Assembly: GCF_030652515.1 (NCBI RefSeq) | Contig: NZ_JAUSAR010000148.1 | Span: forward strand, 1 to 46,761 | Direction of reading: 5' to 3' | DNA length: 46,761 nucleotides | From: Aquabacterium sp. | GTDB taxonomy: Bacteria; Pseudomonadota; Gammaproteobacteria; Burkholderiales; Burkholderiaceae_C | Shown: positions 27,417-36,271 of the stretch, piece by piece | How positions within the stretch are numbered: the stretch's first letter is position 1 | Layout: the number at the start of each line of letters is the position of its first letter | The notes under the pieces: generated by a model | The model's database searches: none | Seen by the model: the letters and a program-made list of their open reading frames with translations, nothing else | What the model was told of the DNA's origin: nothing | Position numbers and translations under genes: made by a program

Positions 27417-28195
27417 AGGCGCTTGGCCGCCAGGCGCTCGGCGGTGGTTTGCGCCACTTTGTCGCGCACGTACAAAGGCAGCGCGAGGGCGGCATCCAGC
27501 AGCTCACCGCGCGCCCAGGCCTGGCGGGCCAGGGCGGCCAGGGCGGCGCCGCGCGGTGCGGCTTGCGGCCAGGTCATCTGCGTCAATCCTTCAAAAGCCG
27601 CTGGGTGCGCCAGCAAGGCGTTGCCAGCGACGCGCAGCGGCGCGTTTTCGTCAGCAGCGCCACCAGCCCAACGATCGCGGGGCACGCCCAGGGCCCACAG
27701 GCTGGGCTCGGTCTCGGCTTGCCAGTGGGTGCCTTGCCAGCGGTAGGCCGCCACGTAGAACTCGCCCATGCGGGCATCCTGGGCCACCCACAGGATGTCG
27801 CCCTCGGACCAGGCCGCAGGATCAGACTGGCGGGCGTCTTCCGCCACGGCCATCAGTGTGTCCAGCGAGATGACGGGGCAATCGGCCGCCAGGGCCAAGC
27901 CCTGCGCCAGGGAGCAGGCTGTGCGCAGGCCGGTGAAGGCGCCCGGGCCCCGGCCAAAGGCGATGGCGTCCAGTTGAGACCAGCTCAGACCCGCGTCGGC
28001 CACCAGCTTTTGCAGGGCGGGCAAGGTGGTGCTGGACGCCTGGGCGCCACCGCCGACGGCCAGCGCCTGCACCTGGTCACCCTGCACCAGGGCCAGGTGC
28101 ACCACCTCGGTCGCGGTGTCCAGCACCAGCAGGCATGGCTTGGCCGGGGTGGGCACGGCGGCGGGCAAAGGAGACATCGGATCAACAGGCGGCAT
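27413..28195 (-). CDS. tsaB: tRNA t6A biosynthesis protein TsaB
   Basis: TsaB forms the TsaBDE complex that transfers threonylcarbamoyl to A37 of ANN-decoding tRNAs. The 260-aa protein has the ASKHA opening LLVLDTATE, and GRGPGAFTGLR at 81-91. ATG 28195 is chosen; ATG 28177 is possible. The upstream frame runs into the divergent dacB gene and is not used. sua5, which makes the threonylcarbamoyl-AMP, is in the same window at 31.6 kb. Confidence 0.93.
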   Translation of the reverse strand: MPPVDPMSPLPAAVPTPAKPCLLVLDTATEVVHLALVQGDQVQALAVGGGAQASSTTLPALQKLVADAGLSWSQLDAIAFGRGPGAFTGLRTACSLAQGLALAADCPVISLDTLMAVAEDARQSDPAAWSEGDILWVAQDARMGEFYVAAYRWQGTHWQAETEPSLWALGVPRDRWAGGAADENAPLRVAGNALLAHPAAFEGLTQMTWPQAAPRGAALAALARQAWARGELLDAALALPLYVRDKVAQTTAERLAAKRL

Positions 28196-28236
28196 GGCCG
28201 GGAGTGTAGCCAACGCCGCCCTTCTATGATGCGACC

Positions 28237-29787
28237 ATGACGGTCTCCTGTTCACATCGCCCCGCCGCGCCCTGGTGGGGCTCATTCCTCCTGGCGCTTT
28301 TTTGGGCGCCGCTGAGCGCCCACGGTCAAGCCGCGCCCGAGCCCTCCGCCGCACCAACTGCGGAGCCCCCCTGGCCGCCCAGCATTCACCAGGCCCTGCA
28401 AGCCACCCAGGTGCCCGCCTCGGCGGTGTCGATGCTGGTGCTGCCGGTCGATGGCGGCCCGGCCCGGCTCAGCCAGAGCGCCGACACGGTGCGCACCATG
28501 GCCTCGGTGATGAAACTGTTCACCACCGGCGTGGCTTTGCAGACCCTGGGGCCAGCGTTCACTTGGCGCACCCAGGTGGCGCTGGGTGGCCGCCTGCGGC
28601 CCAATGGCGTGCTGGAAGGCCCGCTGCTGATGCGCGGCGATGGCGACCCCAGCCTGGTGACCGAGCGGGTGGCGCTGATGATGAGCCGCTTGCGCGCCGC
28701 CGGCCTGCGCGAGGTGCACGGCGACTGGCTGCTGGACCGATCAGCCTTCGCCGCCGTGCCGCCGCACGACCCGGCGGCCTTCGACCAGCAGCCTTTGAGA
28801 ACCCACAACGCCGGCCCCGACGCCCTGCTGGTGGCCCACCAGGCGCTGACACTGCGCCTGCGTCCTGACATGGCCAACCCGGCTTGGGCCAAGATCAGCA
28901 TGGAGCCCGAGCTGAGCGGCGTGCGCCTGGTCGCCAAGGTTCCGCTGGACGACAAGGCGGCCTGCAGCGACTGGCGCGAGTCCATGGCCCTGGAGCTGCG
29001 CCCGGATGTGCCGCCTGCCTTGGGCTGGACCATCACCCTGACAGGCCGCTACCCCAGCGCCTGTGGCGAACGCGACTGGCCCGTGCACTGGCCCGGTGGC
29101 GCGCACCAGGACCACACCGAGCGCGTGCTGAGCATGGCGTGGCGCCGCGCGGGCGGGCTGCTCAAAGGGCAGGTCCAGACCTCGGGGCCCTGGCCCTTCG
29201 AAACCCCCGCCTGGTTCACCTGGGAATCCCCCCCGCTGGCCACCGTGGTGCGCGACATCAACAAATTCAGCAACAACGTGATGGCGCGGCAATTGTTCCT
29301 GACCCTGGGCCGCGATGCCGCCCCGACCGCGCTCAGCCCCCTGGGCCCGGCCACGCTGGACGCCGCCCGCACCCGCGTGACGCAGCACGTGGTGCAGGCC
29401 ACCATGGATTCGGCCACGGGCACATCACCCTGCGGCCACGGGGTGCTGCTGATGGACAACGGCTCGGGCTTGTCGCGCACGGAGCAGGCCTCGGCCGCGT
29501 GCGTGGGGCGCTGGCTGCAGGCCCTGTGGGCCAGCCCGGCCATGCCCGACCTGCTGGCCTCCTTGCCCATGGCGGGCGTGGATGGCACGGCGCGCAGGAT
29601 GGCGTCGGTGGCAGGCCGAGCCCACCTGAAGACCGGCTCGCTGGACGGCGTGGCCTCGGTGGCCGGGGTGGCGCTGGGTGATTCGGGGCGACGCTATGTG
29701 GTCGTGGGCGTGGTCAACGACCCCAAGGCCGACACCGCCCGGCCCGTGCTGAGGGCGCTGATCGAATGGGCGGTGCACGACCGATGA
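28237..29787 (+). CDS. dacB: D-alanyl-D-alanine carboxypeptidase/endopeptidase (PBP4 type)
   Basis: PBP4-type enzymes cleave D-Ala-D-Ala and cross-links in peptidoglycan. The 516-aa protein has a signal peptide (about 1-31) and a Pro/Ala-rich linker. The active-site motifs are S90-VMK93, S345-N346-N347 (KFSNNVMARQ) and K465-T466-G467 (LKTGSLDGV), with the usual large insert domain between the first two. All three motifs are intact, unlike in the second carboxypeptidase of the window. The SemiSWEET gene overlaps its stop. Confidence 0.95.
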   Translation: MTVSCSHRPAAPWWGSFLLALFWAPLSAHGQAAPEPSAAPTAEPPWPPSIHQALQATQVPASAVSMLVLPVDGGPARLSQSADTVRTMASVMKLFTTGVALQTLGPAFTWRTQVALGGRLRPNGVLEGPLLMRGDGDPSLVTERVALMMSRLRAAGLREVHGDWLLDRSAFAAVPPHDPAAFDQQPLRTHNAGPDALLVAHQALTLRLRPDMANPAWAKISMEPELSGVRLVAKVPLDDKAACSDWRESMALELRPDVPPALGWTITLTGRYPSACGERDWPVHWPGGAHQDHTERVLSMAWRRAGGLLKGQVQTSGPWPFETPAWFTWESPPLATVVRDINKFSNNVMARQLFLTLGRDAAPTALSPLGPATLDAARTRVTQHVVQATMDSATGTSPCGHGVLLMDNGSGLSRTEQASAACVGRWLQALWASPAMPDLLASLPMAGVDGTARRMASVAGRAHLKTGSLDGVASVAGVALGDSGRRYVVVGVVNDPKADTARPVLRALIEWAVHDR

Positions 29788-30080
29788 ACGCGCTTCAACA
29801 CCTGGTGACTTTTCTGGACCCGACCTGCGTGGAGACCATTGGCTCGGCAGCCGCCATCTTGACCACCGGCTCCTTCATCCCCCAAGCCTTGCTGACATTT
29901 CGCACGCGCGATGTCAGCGGGATCTCGCTGGGGATGTACAGCGCTTTCACGCTGGGCGTGCTGCTGTGGCTGATCTACGGCCTGGCCCTGGGCTCGTGGC
30001 CCATGACCGTGGCCAATGTCATCACCCTCACCCTGGCGGTGGCCATTCTGGGGATGAAGGTGCGCTTCATGCGCAGGTAG
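29784..30080 (+). CDS. SemiSWEET-like PQ-loop transporter
   Basis: The 98-aa protein has three membrane helices and the PQ-loop motif FIPQALLTFRTRDVSGIS, the single triple-helix bundle of bacterial SemiSWEETs, which dimerise to form a sugar transporter. The ATG overlaps the dacB stop as ATGA, so it is translationally coupled to it. The substrate cannot be read from sequence. Its stop is 5 bp from the convergent lipoprotein gene. Confidence 0.88.
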   Translation: MNALQHLVTFLDPTCVETIGSAAAILTTGSFIPQALLTFRTRDVSGISLGMYSAFTLGVLLWLIYGLALGSWPMTVANVITLTLAVAILGMKVRFMRR

Positions 30081-30085
30081 ACAGA

Positions 30086-31504
30086 TCAAAGCTGATCGCG
30101 GATACGGGAGATGGCCAGGCTGGCCAGGCTGCCATGCCCCAGCGGGGCAAGGCGCCGGTCATCAGCCCAGAGGTAATTGCCGTAATAAGCACGGACCTCG
30201 TCGTTGGGCACTGCAGGCGACGTGGGGTTCAAAACCCTTTCCGTGAGCACGACCAGATTGTTGGACCGGCAATTGAGCAACAGCGTCTTGGCCCTGAAGT
30301 CAGCGTTCACAGGCGCCTCGAAATCGATGCCCGGAAAAGCAGCCGTCAATGTTTTGCCATTGGGCATCGTGACCTTGGTTGGGTCTGACTGGCAAGCGGC
30401 AGCTGAATAGCTGGCGCCCAGTGAAGCGATCAGGCTGTAACCGTCTACTTTCACGATCTTGTGGCCGTTGGTCCCCGTGCTGTAGGTCAGACCACCACTG
30501 TTGAGATACCCCTCATTAAAGGCTATTGTCAAGTCGCTGGCCAGTGTGGTTTTGCCATCCATCACCGCTCTGGGCGTTTTGCCCATGTCGGGCACCGTCA
30601 GGTACACCACGCGGGCGCCCGTGGCCACAATGCTCTTGATGAGCGCCCCCAGAATCGCCCCTTGTTCGCTCATCCGAATCTTGGCGGCTTCCTCGGTCGA
30701 TGGTGTAGCCTTAACCTCGTCGTAGGCCGCCATGATGTCGTTCTGACCCGCCAGCAGAGTCACCAAGACGCCGTCTCGCAACTCCCCACGGTGGGCGTTG
30801 AACTGCGTGACCACGTCGGCCACCTTGGCGCCCCACTTGGCGTATGAACGGCTGCCACCACCATCCTGTGGACAGCCGGTAGGGCCGCCCAGGCTCAAAC
30901 CACCGCCACCCAGGCCATGGGCCAGGCGCTGCACCCAGTTGCCGTGGTCGTCGGCAAAATCGGTGGAGCAGTAATAGGTGTGATCGGTGGTGAGGTAGAT
31001 GGTCGGAGGCGACGAACCGGCATCGTTGAATGAGCCGGTGAAAACCTCATTCACGACGGGAATGATGCTGCTGGCGACGCTGTAGCGGTACACGCCGGGA
31101 ATGGACGATTGTGGGACAAAGAACGAGTCGTCGCTTGGGTAGTCAGCCGCGATCAAGGCGGCGCTGGATGCGCAGAAAACATCAGTGGGCAAGCTGGTCT
31201 TGCAAAAATTCGGCCTGTCAGCCACCACGTTGATGGTGTAGCGCGCCCGATAAGGCACGTCCGCGGTTGAGGAAGGCGCATTCGGGATGGTCCTGAAATC
31301 CACCAATGGTTCCCCAGTCGTCGCCGTGTCATCAAACGCACTGTTCTCATCCCCGAACGCGATGATCTGCGTGGGCTGGAAAGACTTGACCCGATCACCC
31401 CCACCGCAACCCGCCACCAAAGCGGCTGCGCTCAGGCAGGCGGCCACCGCCACGCCCGTGCGGCGTGAATTCAAAAGTCGGGCGGTATCGGGGATGCGGA
31501 ACAT
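30086..31504 (-). CDS. SGNH/GDSL-like lipoprotein with altered nucleophile motif
   Basis: The 472-aa protein starts at ATG 31504 (GGAG upstream). A lipobox LVAGC near residue 33 marks it as a lipoprotein. The SGNH-hydrolase block I, normally GDSL, reads FGDENSAF: glutamate is at the nucleophile position. Block III is present (LLAGQNDIMAAYD). A late DRRLAPLGH may provide the Asp/His pair. The fold assignment is supported by block order; catalysis is doubtful unless the Ser two residues later serves. Codon use is less G+C-rich than its neighbours. A direct-repeat operator-like element lies in its leader. Confidence 0.75.
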   Translation of the reverse strand: MFRIPDTARLLNSRRTGVAVAACLSAAALVAGCGGGDRVKSFQPTQIIAFGDENSAFDDTATTGEPLVDFRTIPNAPSSTADVPYRARYTINVVADRPNFCKTSLPTDVFCASSAALIAADYPSDDSFFVPQSSIPGVYRYSVASSIIPVVNEVFTGSFNDAGSSPPTIYLTTDHTYYCSTDFADDHGNWVQRLAHGLGGGGLSLGGPTGCPQDGGGSRSYAKWGAKVADVVTQFNAHRGELRDGVLVTLLAGQNDIMAAYDEVKATPSTEEAAKIRMSEQGAILGALIKSIVATGARVVYLTVPDMGKTPRAVMDGKTTLASDLTIAFNEGYLNSGGLTYSTGTNGHKIVKVDGYSLIASLGASYSAAACQSDPTKVTMPNGKTLTAAFPGIDFEAPVNADFRAKTLLLNCRSNNLVVLTERVLNPTSPAVPNDEVRAYYGNYLWADDRRLAPLGHGSLASLAISRIRDQL

Positions 31505-31572
31505 GGACACTCCAAAATGGATGAGAGGCGGTCAAGCAGGGCCGAAGCTTACTAGAGTCGCGCCGTGCGAGT

Positions 31573-31589
31573 GTTAAGGGGGTGTTAAG
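31573..31589 (-). promoter_or_regulatory. Direct-repeat operator-like site upstream of the SGNH lipoprotein
   Basis: On the minus strand two identical CTTAAC half-sites are separated by five bases (11-bp period), with the flanking AC shared, so the repeat is really CTTAACAC twice. The spacing matches the binding sites of OmpR-family response regulators; the sequence resembles the PmrA-type TTAA-N7-TTAA pattern. It overlaps the sua5 stop codon. A TAGTAA -10-like box follows 18 bp downstream, about 40 bp before the ATG. No such regulator is in the window. Confidence 0.4.
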
Positions 31590-32646
31590 CAGCCGCCGCG
31601 CGGGCGAGCCGGTCGCGAACGCCGTCCCAGACGGGGTCGACCGGGGGTTTTTCAACCCAGATCAGGTCCACGCCCAGGGCGTCGAGCTCGCGCAGGTCAG
31701 AAAACAAGTGGTGCGCGGCGCTGATAGCGTCGGCGGGCATGGCGCGCTGCACCACGCCGGGGCTGGCCGGGCGGTGCGCCCACAGGCTGCGCGAATACAC
31801 GGCGATGCCCGGCGGCGTGGCCACTTTGTTGGCCAGCGCTTTGGCCGTCAGCTCGGGTTCGATCAGGTCCAGCGCCGAGGACAGTTGCGTGTCGCTCATC
31901 AGGCGCAGCTTGGCGCGCGGGGCGTAGTGCGCGGCCAGGGTACCGGAGGCGCGCGGGGCATCGGTGTCCGGGGCTTCGGAGGTGGACAGGCCCACCGGCT
32001 CGCCCGCGGCGGCTTCGATCTCGTCGCGGGTCAGGCGGCCGGGGCGCAGGATGACGGGGTGGGCGCGCGTGCAATCGACGATGGTGGACTCGATGCCCAC
32101 ATCGCACAGGCCGCCTTGCAGCACCCAAACCTCATCCAGGCCAGTGCCCTGATTGTTGAACTCGTCGATGACGTGTTCGGCGCGCGTCGGGCTGATGCGG
32201 CCAAAGCGGTTGGCGCTGGGCGCGGCCACGCCCATCACGCCCAGGCGGGCGGCGGCTTGCAGCAACCTCAGGGCCACGGGGTGATCGGGGCAGCGCAGGC
32301 CGATGGTGTCCTGCCCGCCCGCCGAGGCCGCGGCCATGCCCGGGGCGCGCGGCACGATCACGGTCAAGGGACCGGGCCAGAAGCGGTCCATCAGCTGTTG
32401 CGCCACCAAGGGCACGGCGGAGGCGAACTGCCAGGCGGCTTCGGCATTGGCCACGTGCACGATCAACGGGTGGTTGCTGGGTCGGCCCTTGGCTTCGAAG
32501 ATGCGGGCCACAGCGGCATCATCATCGGCGCGGGCGCCCAGGCCATAGACGGTTTCAGTGGGCAGGGCCAGCAGGCCGCCATCGGCCAGGCGCTGGGCGG
32601 CTTGTTCGATGGCATCGGGTTGTGTGGCGGGATCGAGCAGTCGCAT
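31585..32646 (-). CDS. sua5: Threonylcarbamoyl-AMP synthase (Sua5 type)
   Basis: This enzyme makes threonylcarbamoyl-AMP from Thr, bicarbonate and ATP for the t6A modification completed by TsaBDE. The 353-aa protein has the YrdC core with PTETVYGLG (29-37), KGRP (53-56), GLRCPDHP and APSANRFGRISPT, then a linker and the C-terminal Sua5 domain, which the shorter TsaC lacks. It starts 10 bp after purK and is probably in the purE-purK-sua5 operon. The stop lies inside the next gene's operator-like repeat. Confidence 0.95.
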   Translation of the reverse strand: MRLLDPATQPDAIEQAAQRLADGGLLALPTETVYGLGARADDDAAVARIFEAKGRPSNHPLIVHVANAEAAWQFASAVPLVAQQLMDRFWPGPLTVIVPRAPGMAAASAGGQDTIGLRCPDHPVALRLLQAAARLGVMGVAAPSANRFGRISPTRAEHVIDEFNNQGTGLDEVWVLQGGLCDVGIESTIVDCTRAHPVILRPGRLTRDEIEAAAGEPVGLSTSEAPDTDAPRASGTLAAHYAPRAKLRLMSDTQLSSALDLIEPELTAKALANKVATPPGIAVYSRSLWAHRPASPGVVQRAMPADAISAAHHLFSDLRELDALGVDLIWVEKPPVDPVWDGVRDRLARAAAA

Positions 32647-32656
32647 GGGTGACAGT

Positions 32657-33823
32657 TTAGAAAGGCTCGATGCCCAGGACGGCAGCGGCTTTCAAGGCCA
32701 CTTCGCGCGCAAGGTCGGCGGTGGCGGCGGTCACGGTGAGGTGGCCCATCTTGCGGCCACGGCGAGCGTCTGTTTTGCCATACAGGTGCAGGTGGGTGCC
32801 AGGCAAGGCCAGCACGGCGGCCCAATCGGGTTCGCGCTGGGTGGTCGAAGCGCCGTCGAACCACAAATCACCCAGCAGGTTCAGCATGAAGCAGGGGCTG
32901 TGCAGTTGCGGGGCCACCAGGGGCAGGCCGGTCATGGCGCGCACCTGCATCTCGAACTGCGAGACGTCGCAGGCGTCGATCGTGTGGTGGCCAGAGTTGT
33001 GCGGGCGCGGCGCCATCTCGTTGGCGACCAGGCTGCCATCCTGCAAGATGAAAAACTCCAGGCACAGCACGCCGACGTAGTTCAGCGAGGCGGCCAAAGT
33101 CTCGGCGGCGTTGATCACTTTCGTGGACAAGGCCTCGCTCACACCAGGCGCGGGCACCGTGGTCACGGCCAGGATGCCGTCGCGGTGCAGGTTGTGCTGC
33201 ACGGGGAAATGCACGATCTGGCCATCGCGGCCCCGCGCCACGATCACGCTGACCTCGAAAGCCAGGGGCAGCATTTTCTCCAGCACGCAGGGCACGTGCT
33301 TCAGCTCGTCCCAGGCCTGGGCCAGCTCGGCCCGGGTCTTGATGCGGACCTGGCCCTTGCCGTCGTAACCCAGGCGGGCGGTTTTGAGGATGCCGGGCAG
33401 CAGGTCGTCGCTGATGGCGGCCAGTTGCGCAGGTGTTTCGATCAGGGCGTGGGGGGCGCAGGGCACGCCACTGGCCACGAAGTGGGACTTTTCACGCGCA
33501 CGGTCCTGGCAGACCAGCACGGCCGAGCCAGCGGGCGCCACCGGGCGGCTGAGCGCCAGGGTGTCGAGCGACTGGGCGGGCACGTTCTCGAACTCGGTGG
33601 TGACGGCCGCGCACAGGCGGGCCAACTCGGCCAGCGCGGCCGCGTCCAGGTAGTCGGCTTTCAGATGGTGGTGTGACACCAAGCCAGCCGGGCTGGCGGG
33701 ATCGGGGTCGAGCACCGCCGTGGCGTAACCCATGGACTGGGCCGCGTGCACGAACATGCGGCCAAGCTGGCCGCCGCCCAAGACACCCAAGGTGGCGCCC
33801 GGCAAGATCACGTCACGGGTCAT
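32657..33823 (-). CDS. purK: 5-(carboxyamino)imidazole ribonucleotide synthase PurK
   Basis: PurK uses ATP and bicarbonate to form N5-CAIR, the substrate of PurE in purine synthesis. The 388-aa ATP-grasp protein has [17 protein letters not shown] near the N-terminus, [15 protein letters not shown] and the late [13 protein letters not shown] segment, all typical. The ATG overlaps the purE stop (ATGA), so the two are translationally coupled. Length is normal. Confidence 0.97.
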   Translation of the reverse strand: MTRDVILPGATLGVLGGGQLGRMFVHAAQSMGYATAVLDPDPASPAGLVSHHHLKADYLDAAALAELARLCAAVTTEFENVPAQSLDTLALSRPVAPAGSAVLVCQDRAREKSHFVASGVPCAPHALIETPAQLAAISDDLLPGILKTARLGYDGKGQVRIKTRAELAQAWDELKHVPCVLEKMLPLAFEVSVIVARGRDGQIVHFPVQHNLHRDGILAVTTVPAPGVSEALSTKVINAAETLAASLNYVGVLCLEFFILQDGSLVANEMAPRPHNSGHHTIDACDVSQFEMQVRAMTGLPLVAPQLHSPCFMLNLLGDLWFDGASTTQREPDWAAVLALPGTHLHLYGKTDARRGRKMGHLTVTAATADLAREVALKAAAVLGIEPF

Positions 33824-34329
33824 TTCGGGTCCAGGCTCAGGTCTTGGGTCATGTTGCGGGCCACTTCGGTCTGGCGGGCACGGAAAGCATCCAGCGCATC
33901 GCGCAGGCGGGCATCGTTCTGGGCCAGCATGGCCACCGCGAACAAAGCCGCGTTGCCCGCACCGGCCGTGCCGATGGCAAACGTCGCCACGGGGATGCCC
34001 TTGGGCATTTGCACGATGGAGTGCAGGGAATCGACGCCCTGCAGGTGCCGAGAGGGCACGGGCACGCCCAGCACCGGCACCGTGGTCTTGGCCGCCAGCA
34101 TGCCGGGCAGGTGGGCCGCGCCGCCCGCCCCCGCGATGATGGCCACCAGCCCACGCGGGCGCGCCGCCTCGGCGTAGGCGAACATGTCGTCGGGCATGCG
34201 GTGGGCTGAAACCACCTTCGCCTCGAAGGGGACACCGAACTCGGTGAGAATGTCGGCTGCATGGCGCATCACGTCCCAGTCACTGCTGGAACCCATCACC
34301 ACGCCAATCAAGGGAGTCGCGTTGTTCAC
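33820..34329 (-). CDS. purE: N5-CAIR mutase PurE (class I)
   Basis: PurE converts N5-CAIR to CAIR. The 169-aa protein has the GSSSDWD motif (13-19), SAHRMPD around the catalytic H43, and [11 protein letters not shown] followed by PVLGVPVPS. The start is GTG 34329, supported by GAGGAG at correct spacing; there is no ATG as good. It is the first gene of the purE-purK-sua5 unit and is divergent from the thioredoxin gene over 49 bp, which must hold both promoters. Confidence 0.97.
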   Translation of the reverse strand: MNNATPLIGVVMGSSSDWDVMRHAADILTEFGVPFEAKVVSAHRMPDDMFAYAEAARPRGLVAIIAGAGGAAHLPGMLAAKTTVPVLGVPVPSRHLQGVDSLHSIVQMPKGIPVATFAIGTAGAGNAALFAVAMLAQNDARLRDALDAFRARQTEVARNMTQDLSLDPK

Positions 34330-34378
34330 GGCTCGCTCCTCGCTGTAAAACCTGCAATTTTAGGCGCTTGCTGCCACC

Positions 34379-35344
34379 ATGATCGACATCACCCTTGAGA
34401 ACTTTGAAACCGACCTGCTGGCCGGCTCTGTCCAACAGCCCATCCTGCTGGACATCTGGGCACCCTGGTGCGGCCCCTGCAAGGCGCTGGGCCCCGTGCT
34501 GGAAAAGCTGGAAACCGACTATGCCGGGCGCTTCCAACTGGCCAAGCTGAACGCCGACGAGCAGCAAGAGATCGCGGGCCAGTTGTCCGAGATGTTCGGT
34601 GTGCGCTCCATCCCCTTCTGCGTGATCTTCGTGGGCGGCCAGCCGGTGGATGGCTTCGTCGGCGCCCTGCCCGAAGCCCAGATCCGCGCGTTCCTGGACA
34701 AGCACGTGCCCAGCGAAGGGGCCATCGCCTCCGAGTTGGAGACCGAACAGGCCGAGCAACTGGTGGCCGAAGGCGACACGGCCTCGGCGCTGGACCTGCT
34801 GGAAGACGCCGTGGCCCGCGACCCCGGCAACGACGAAGCCCGCTACGACCTGATCAAGCTGCTGCTGGCCCAGGGCAACCCGGTGGCCGCCGCCAGCGTG
34901 TTCGAGCCCATCGCCGCACGCGCCTCCGGCCTGCTGGCCGAGCCCCGCGTGACCGCCTTTGGCCGCTACATCAGCGCCGCCCAGGCCGCCCCCGACTTGC
35001 GCCCGGCCACGGCCTTGACCGACGCCATTGCCGCCAACAAGCGCGACTTCCAGGCCCGTTTCGATCTGGCCCAGCAGCACTTCGCCGTCGGCCTGTTCAC
35101 CCAGGCCATGGACGAGCTGCTCGAGATCATCATGCGCGACAAGGCCTGGTCGGAAGAGCTGGCCCGCAAAACCTACGTGGCCATCCTGGAAGTGATGACC
35201 AAGCCCATCCCCAAGGCCTCTGCCAAGCCAGCGGCGGCGGCTGACAACAAGGGCAAGCTGGAGATTGCCGGCAAGCACGAGGTCGCCAGCGCCGACCCCG
35301 TGATCGACCAATACCGACGCAAACTGAGCATGGCGCTGTTCTGA
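34379..35344 (+). CDS. CnoX/YbbN-like thioredoxin with TPR-like C-terminus
   Basis: The 321-aa cytoplasmic protein has an N-terminal thioredoxin domain with WCGPC (C31 and C34) and a C-terminal tetratricopeptide-like helical region (about 120-290), then an Ala/Lys-rich linker. CnoX proteins protect unfolded proteins from oxidation and pass them to GroEL. E. coli CnoX lacks the CxxC, so this one may keep reductase activity. No GroEL is nearby. The start at 34379 matches the domain boundary. Confidence 0.9.
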   Translation: MIDITLENFETDLLAGSVQQPILLDIWAPWCGPCKALGPVLEKLETDYAGRFQLAKLNADEQQEIAGQLSEMFGVRSIPFCVIFVGGQPVDGFVGALPEAQIRAFLDKHVPSEGAIASELETEQAEQLVAEGDTASALDLLEDAVARDPGNDEARYDLIKLLLAQGNPVAAASVFEPIAARASGLLAEPRVTAFGRYISAAQAAPDLRPATALTDAIAANKRDFQARFDLAQQHFAVGLFTQAMDELLEIIMRDKAWSEELARKTYVAILEVMTKPIPKASAKPAAAADNKGKLEIAGKHEVASADPVIDQYRRKLSMALF

Positions 35345-35365
35345 CACCCCTCAAGAAAGCACCCC

Positions 35366-36271
35366 ATGAACATCACCAGCCAACGCATCGCCCTGCCCTT
35401 GCTTGATGCGAACCAGCCTGAGGCCTGGCTGGAATGTCGAATGGCTGGCCCCGAGGACGCGCCGCTGCTGGTGTTTTTGCATGGCTTTCCGGAAGCGGCG
35501 TTTGCCTGGGACGAACTGCTGGCCCACTTTGGCGAGCACTACCGGTGCGTGGCGCCCAACCTGCGTGGCTACCCAGGCTCGTACTCGCCCCCTGAGGTGA
35601 AGGACTACCGCGCGCAGCTGATCGGGGGGGATGTGGTGGGCTTGATCCAGGCCTTGGGCGCCCCGGCGGCCGCCTTGATCGCGCACGACTGGGGTGGTGC
35701 CGTGGCCTGGGGCCTGGCCGCCATGGCGCCACAGATGATGGAGCGCCTGGTGATCTTGAACGCGCCCCACCCGGCCCTGTTCATGAAAGCGCTGCGCCAC
35801 GACCCCGCCCAACAGGAAGCCAGCGAGTACATGAACCTGCTGCGCCGCCCCGGCGTTGAAGCCTATCTGCAGGCCGATGATTTCGCCAAGATGTGGTCCT
35901 TCTTCGAGCGCTTTGGTGGCGCCACCTGGCTCACGCCCGAGCTGCGCGATCAATACCGCCAGGCCTGGTCGGCGGGCTTGAATGGCCCGCTGAACTACTA
36001 CCGCGCCTCACCACTGCACCCGCCCACGGCGCCCACCGACGCGGTCATGCATTTGAACTTGCCCGAGGCCATGCTGCACGTGAGCATCCCCACCACCGTG
36101 ATCTGGGGCGAGGCCGATCTGGCCCTGCCACCCAGCCTGCTCGATGGGCTGGAAGCCTATGTACCGAGTCTGCACGTCACCCGACTGCCCGAGGCCACGC
36201 ATTGGCTGGTGCATGAAGAGCCCGCCGCCGTGATCCACGCCCTTCAAGCCGCCTTGAACCGATCCGCATGA
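35366..36271 (+). CDS. Epoxide-hydrolase-like alpha/beta hydrolase
   Basis: The 301-aa protein has HGFPE (39-43), the nucleophile elbow AHDWGG with Asp at D108, NLRGYPGSY, an acid in GEADLALPP and a late ATHWLVHEEP with the catalytic His. An Asp nucleophile points to epoxide hydrolase or haloacetate dehalogenase rather than esterase. There is no signal peptide. It starts 21 bp after the thioredoxin gene and overlaps the sulfurtransferase by ATGA. The substrate is unknown. Confidence 0.88.
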   Translation: MNITSQRIALPLLDANQPEAWLECRMAGPEDAPLLVFLHGFPEAAFAWDELLAHFGEHYRCVAPNLRGYPGSYSPPEVKDYRAQLIGGDVVGLIQALGAPAAALIAHDWGGAVAWGLAAMAPQMMERLVILNAPHPALFMKALRHDPAQQEASEYMNLLRRPGVEAYLQADDFAKMWSFFERFGGATWLTPELRDQYRQAWSAGLNGPLNYYRASPLHPPTAPTDAVMHLNLPEAMLHVSIPTTVIWGEADLALPPSLLDGLEAYVPSLHVTRLPEATHWLVHEEPAAVIHALQAALNRSA

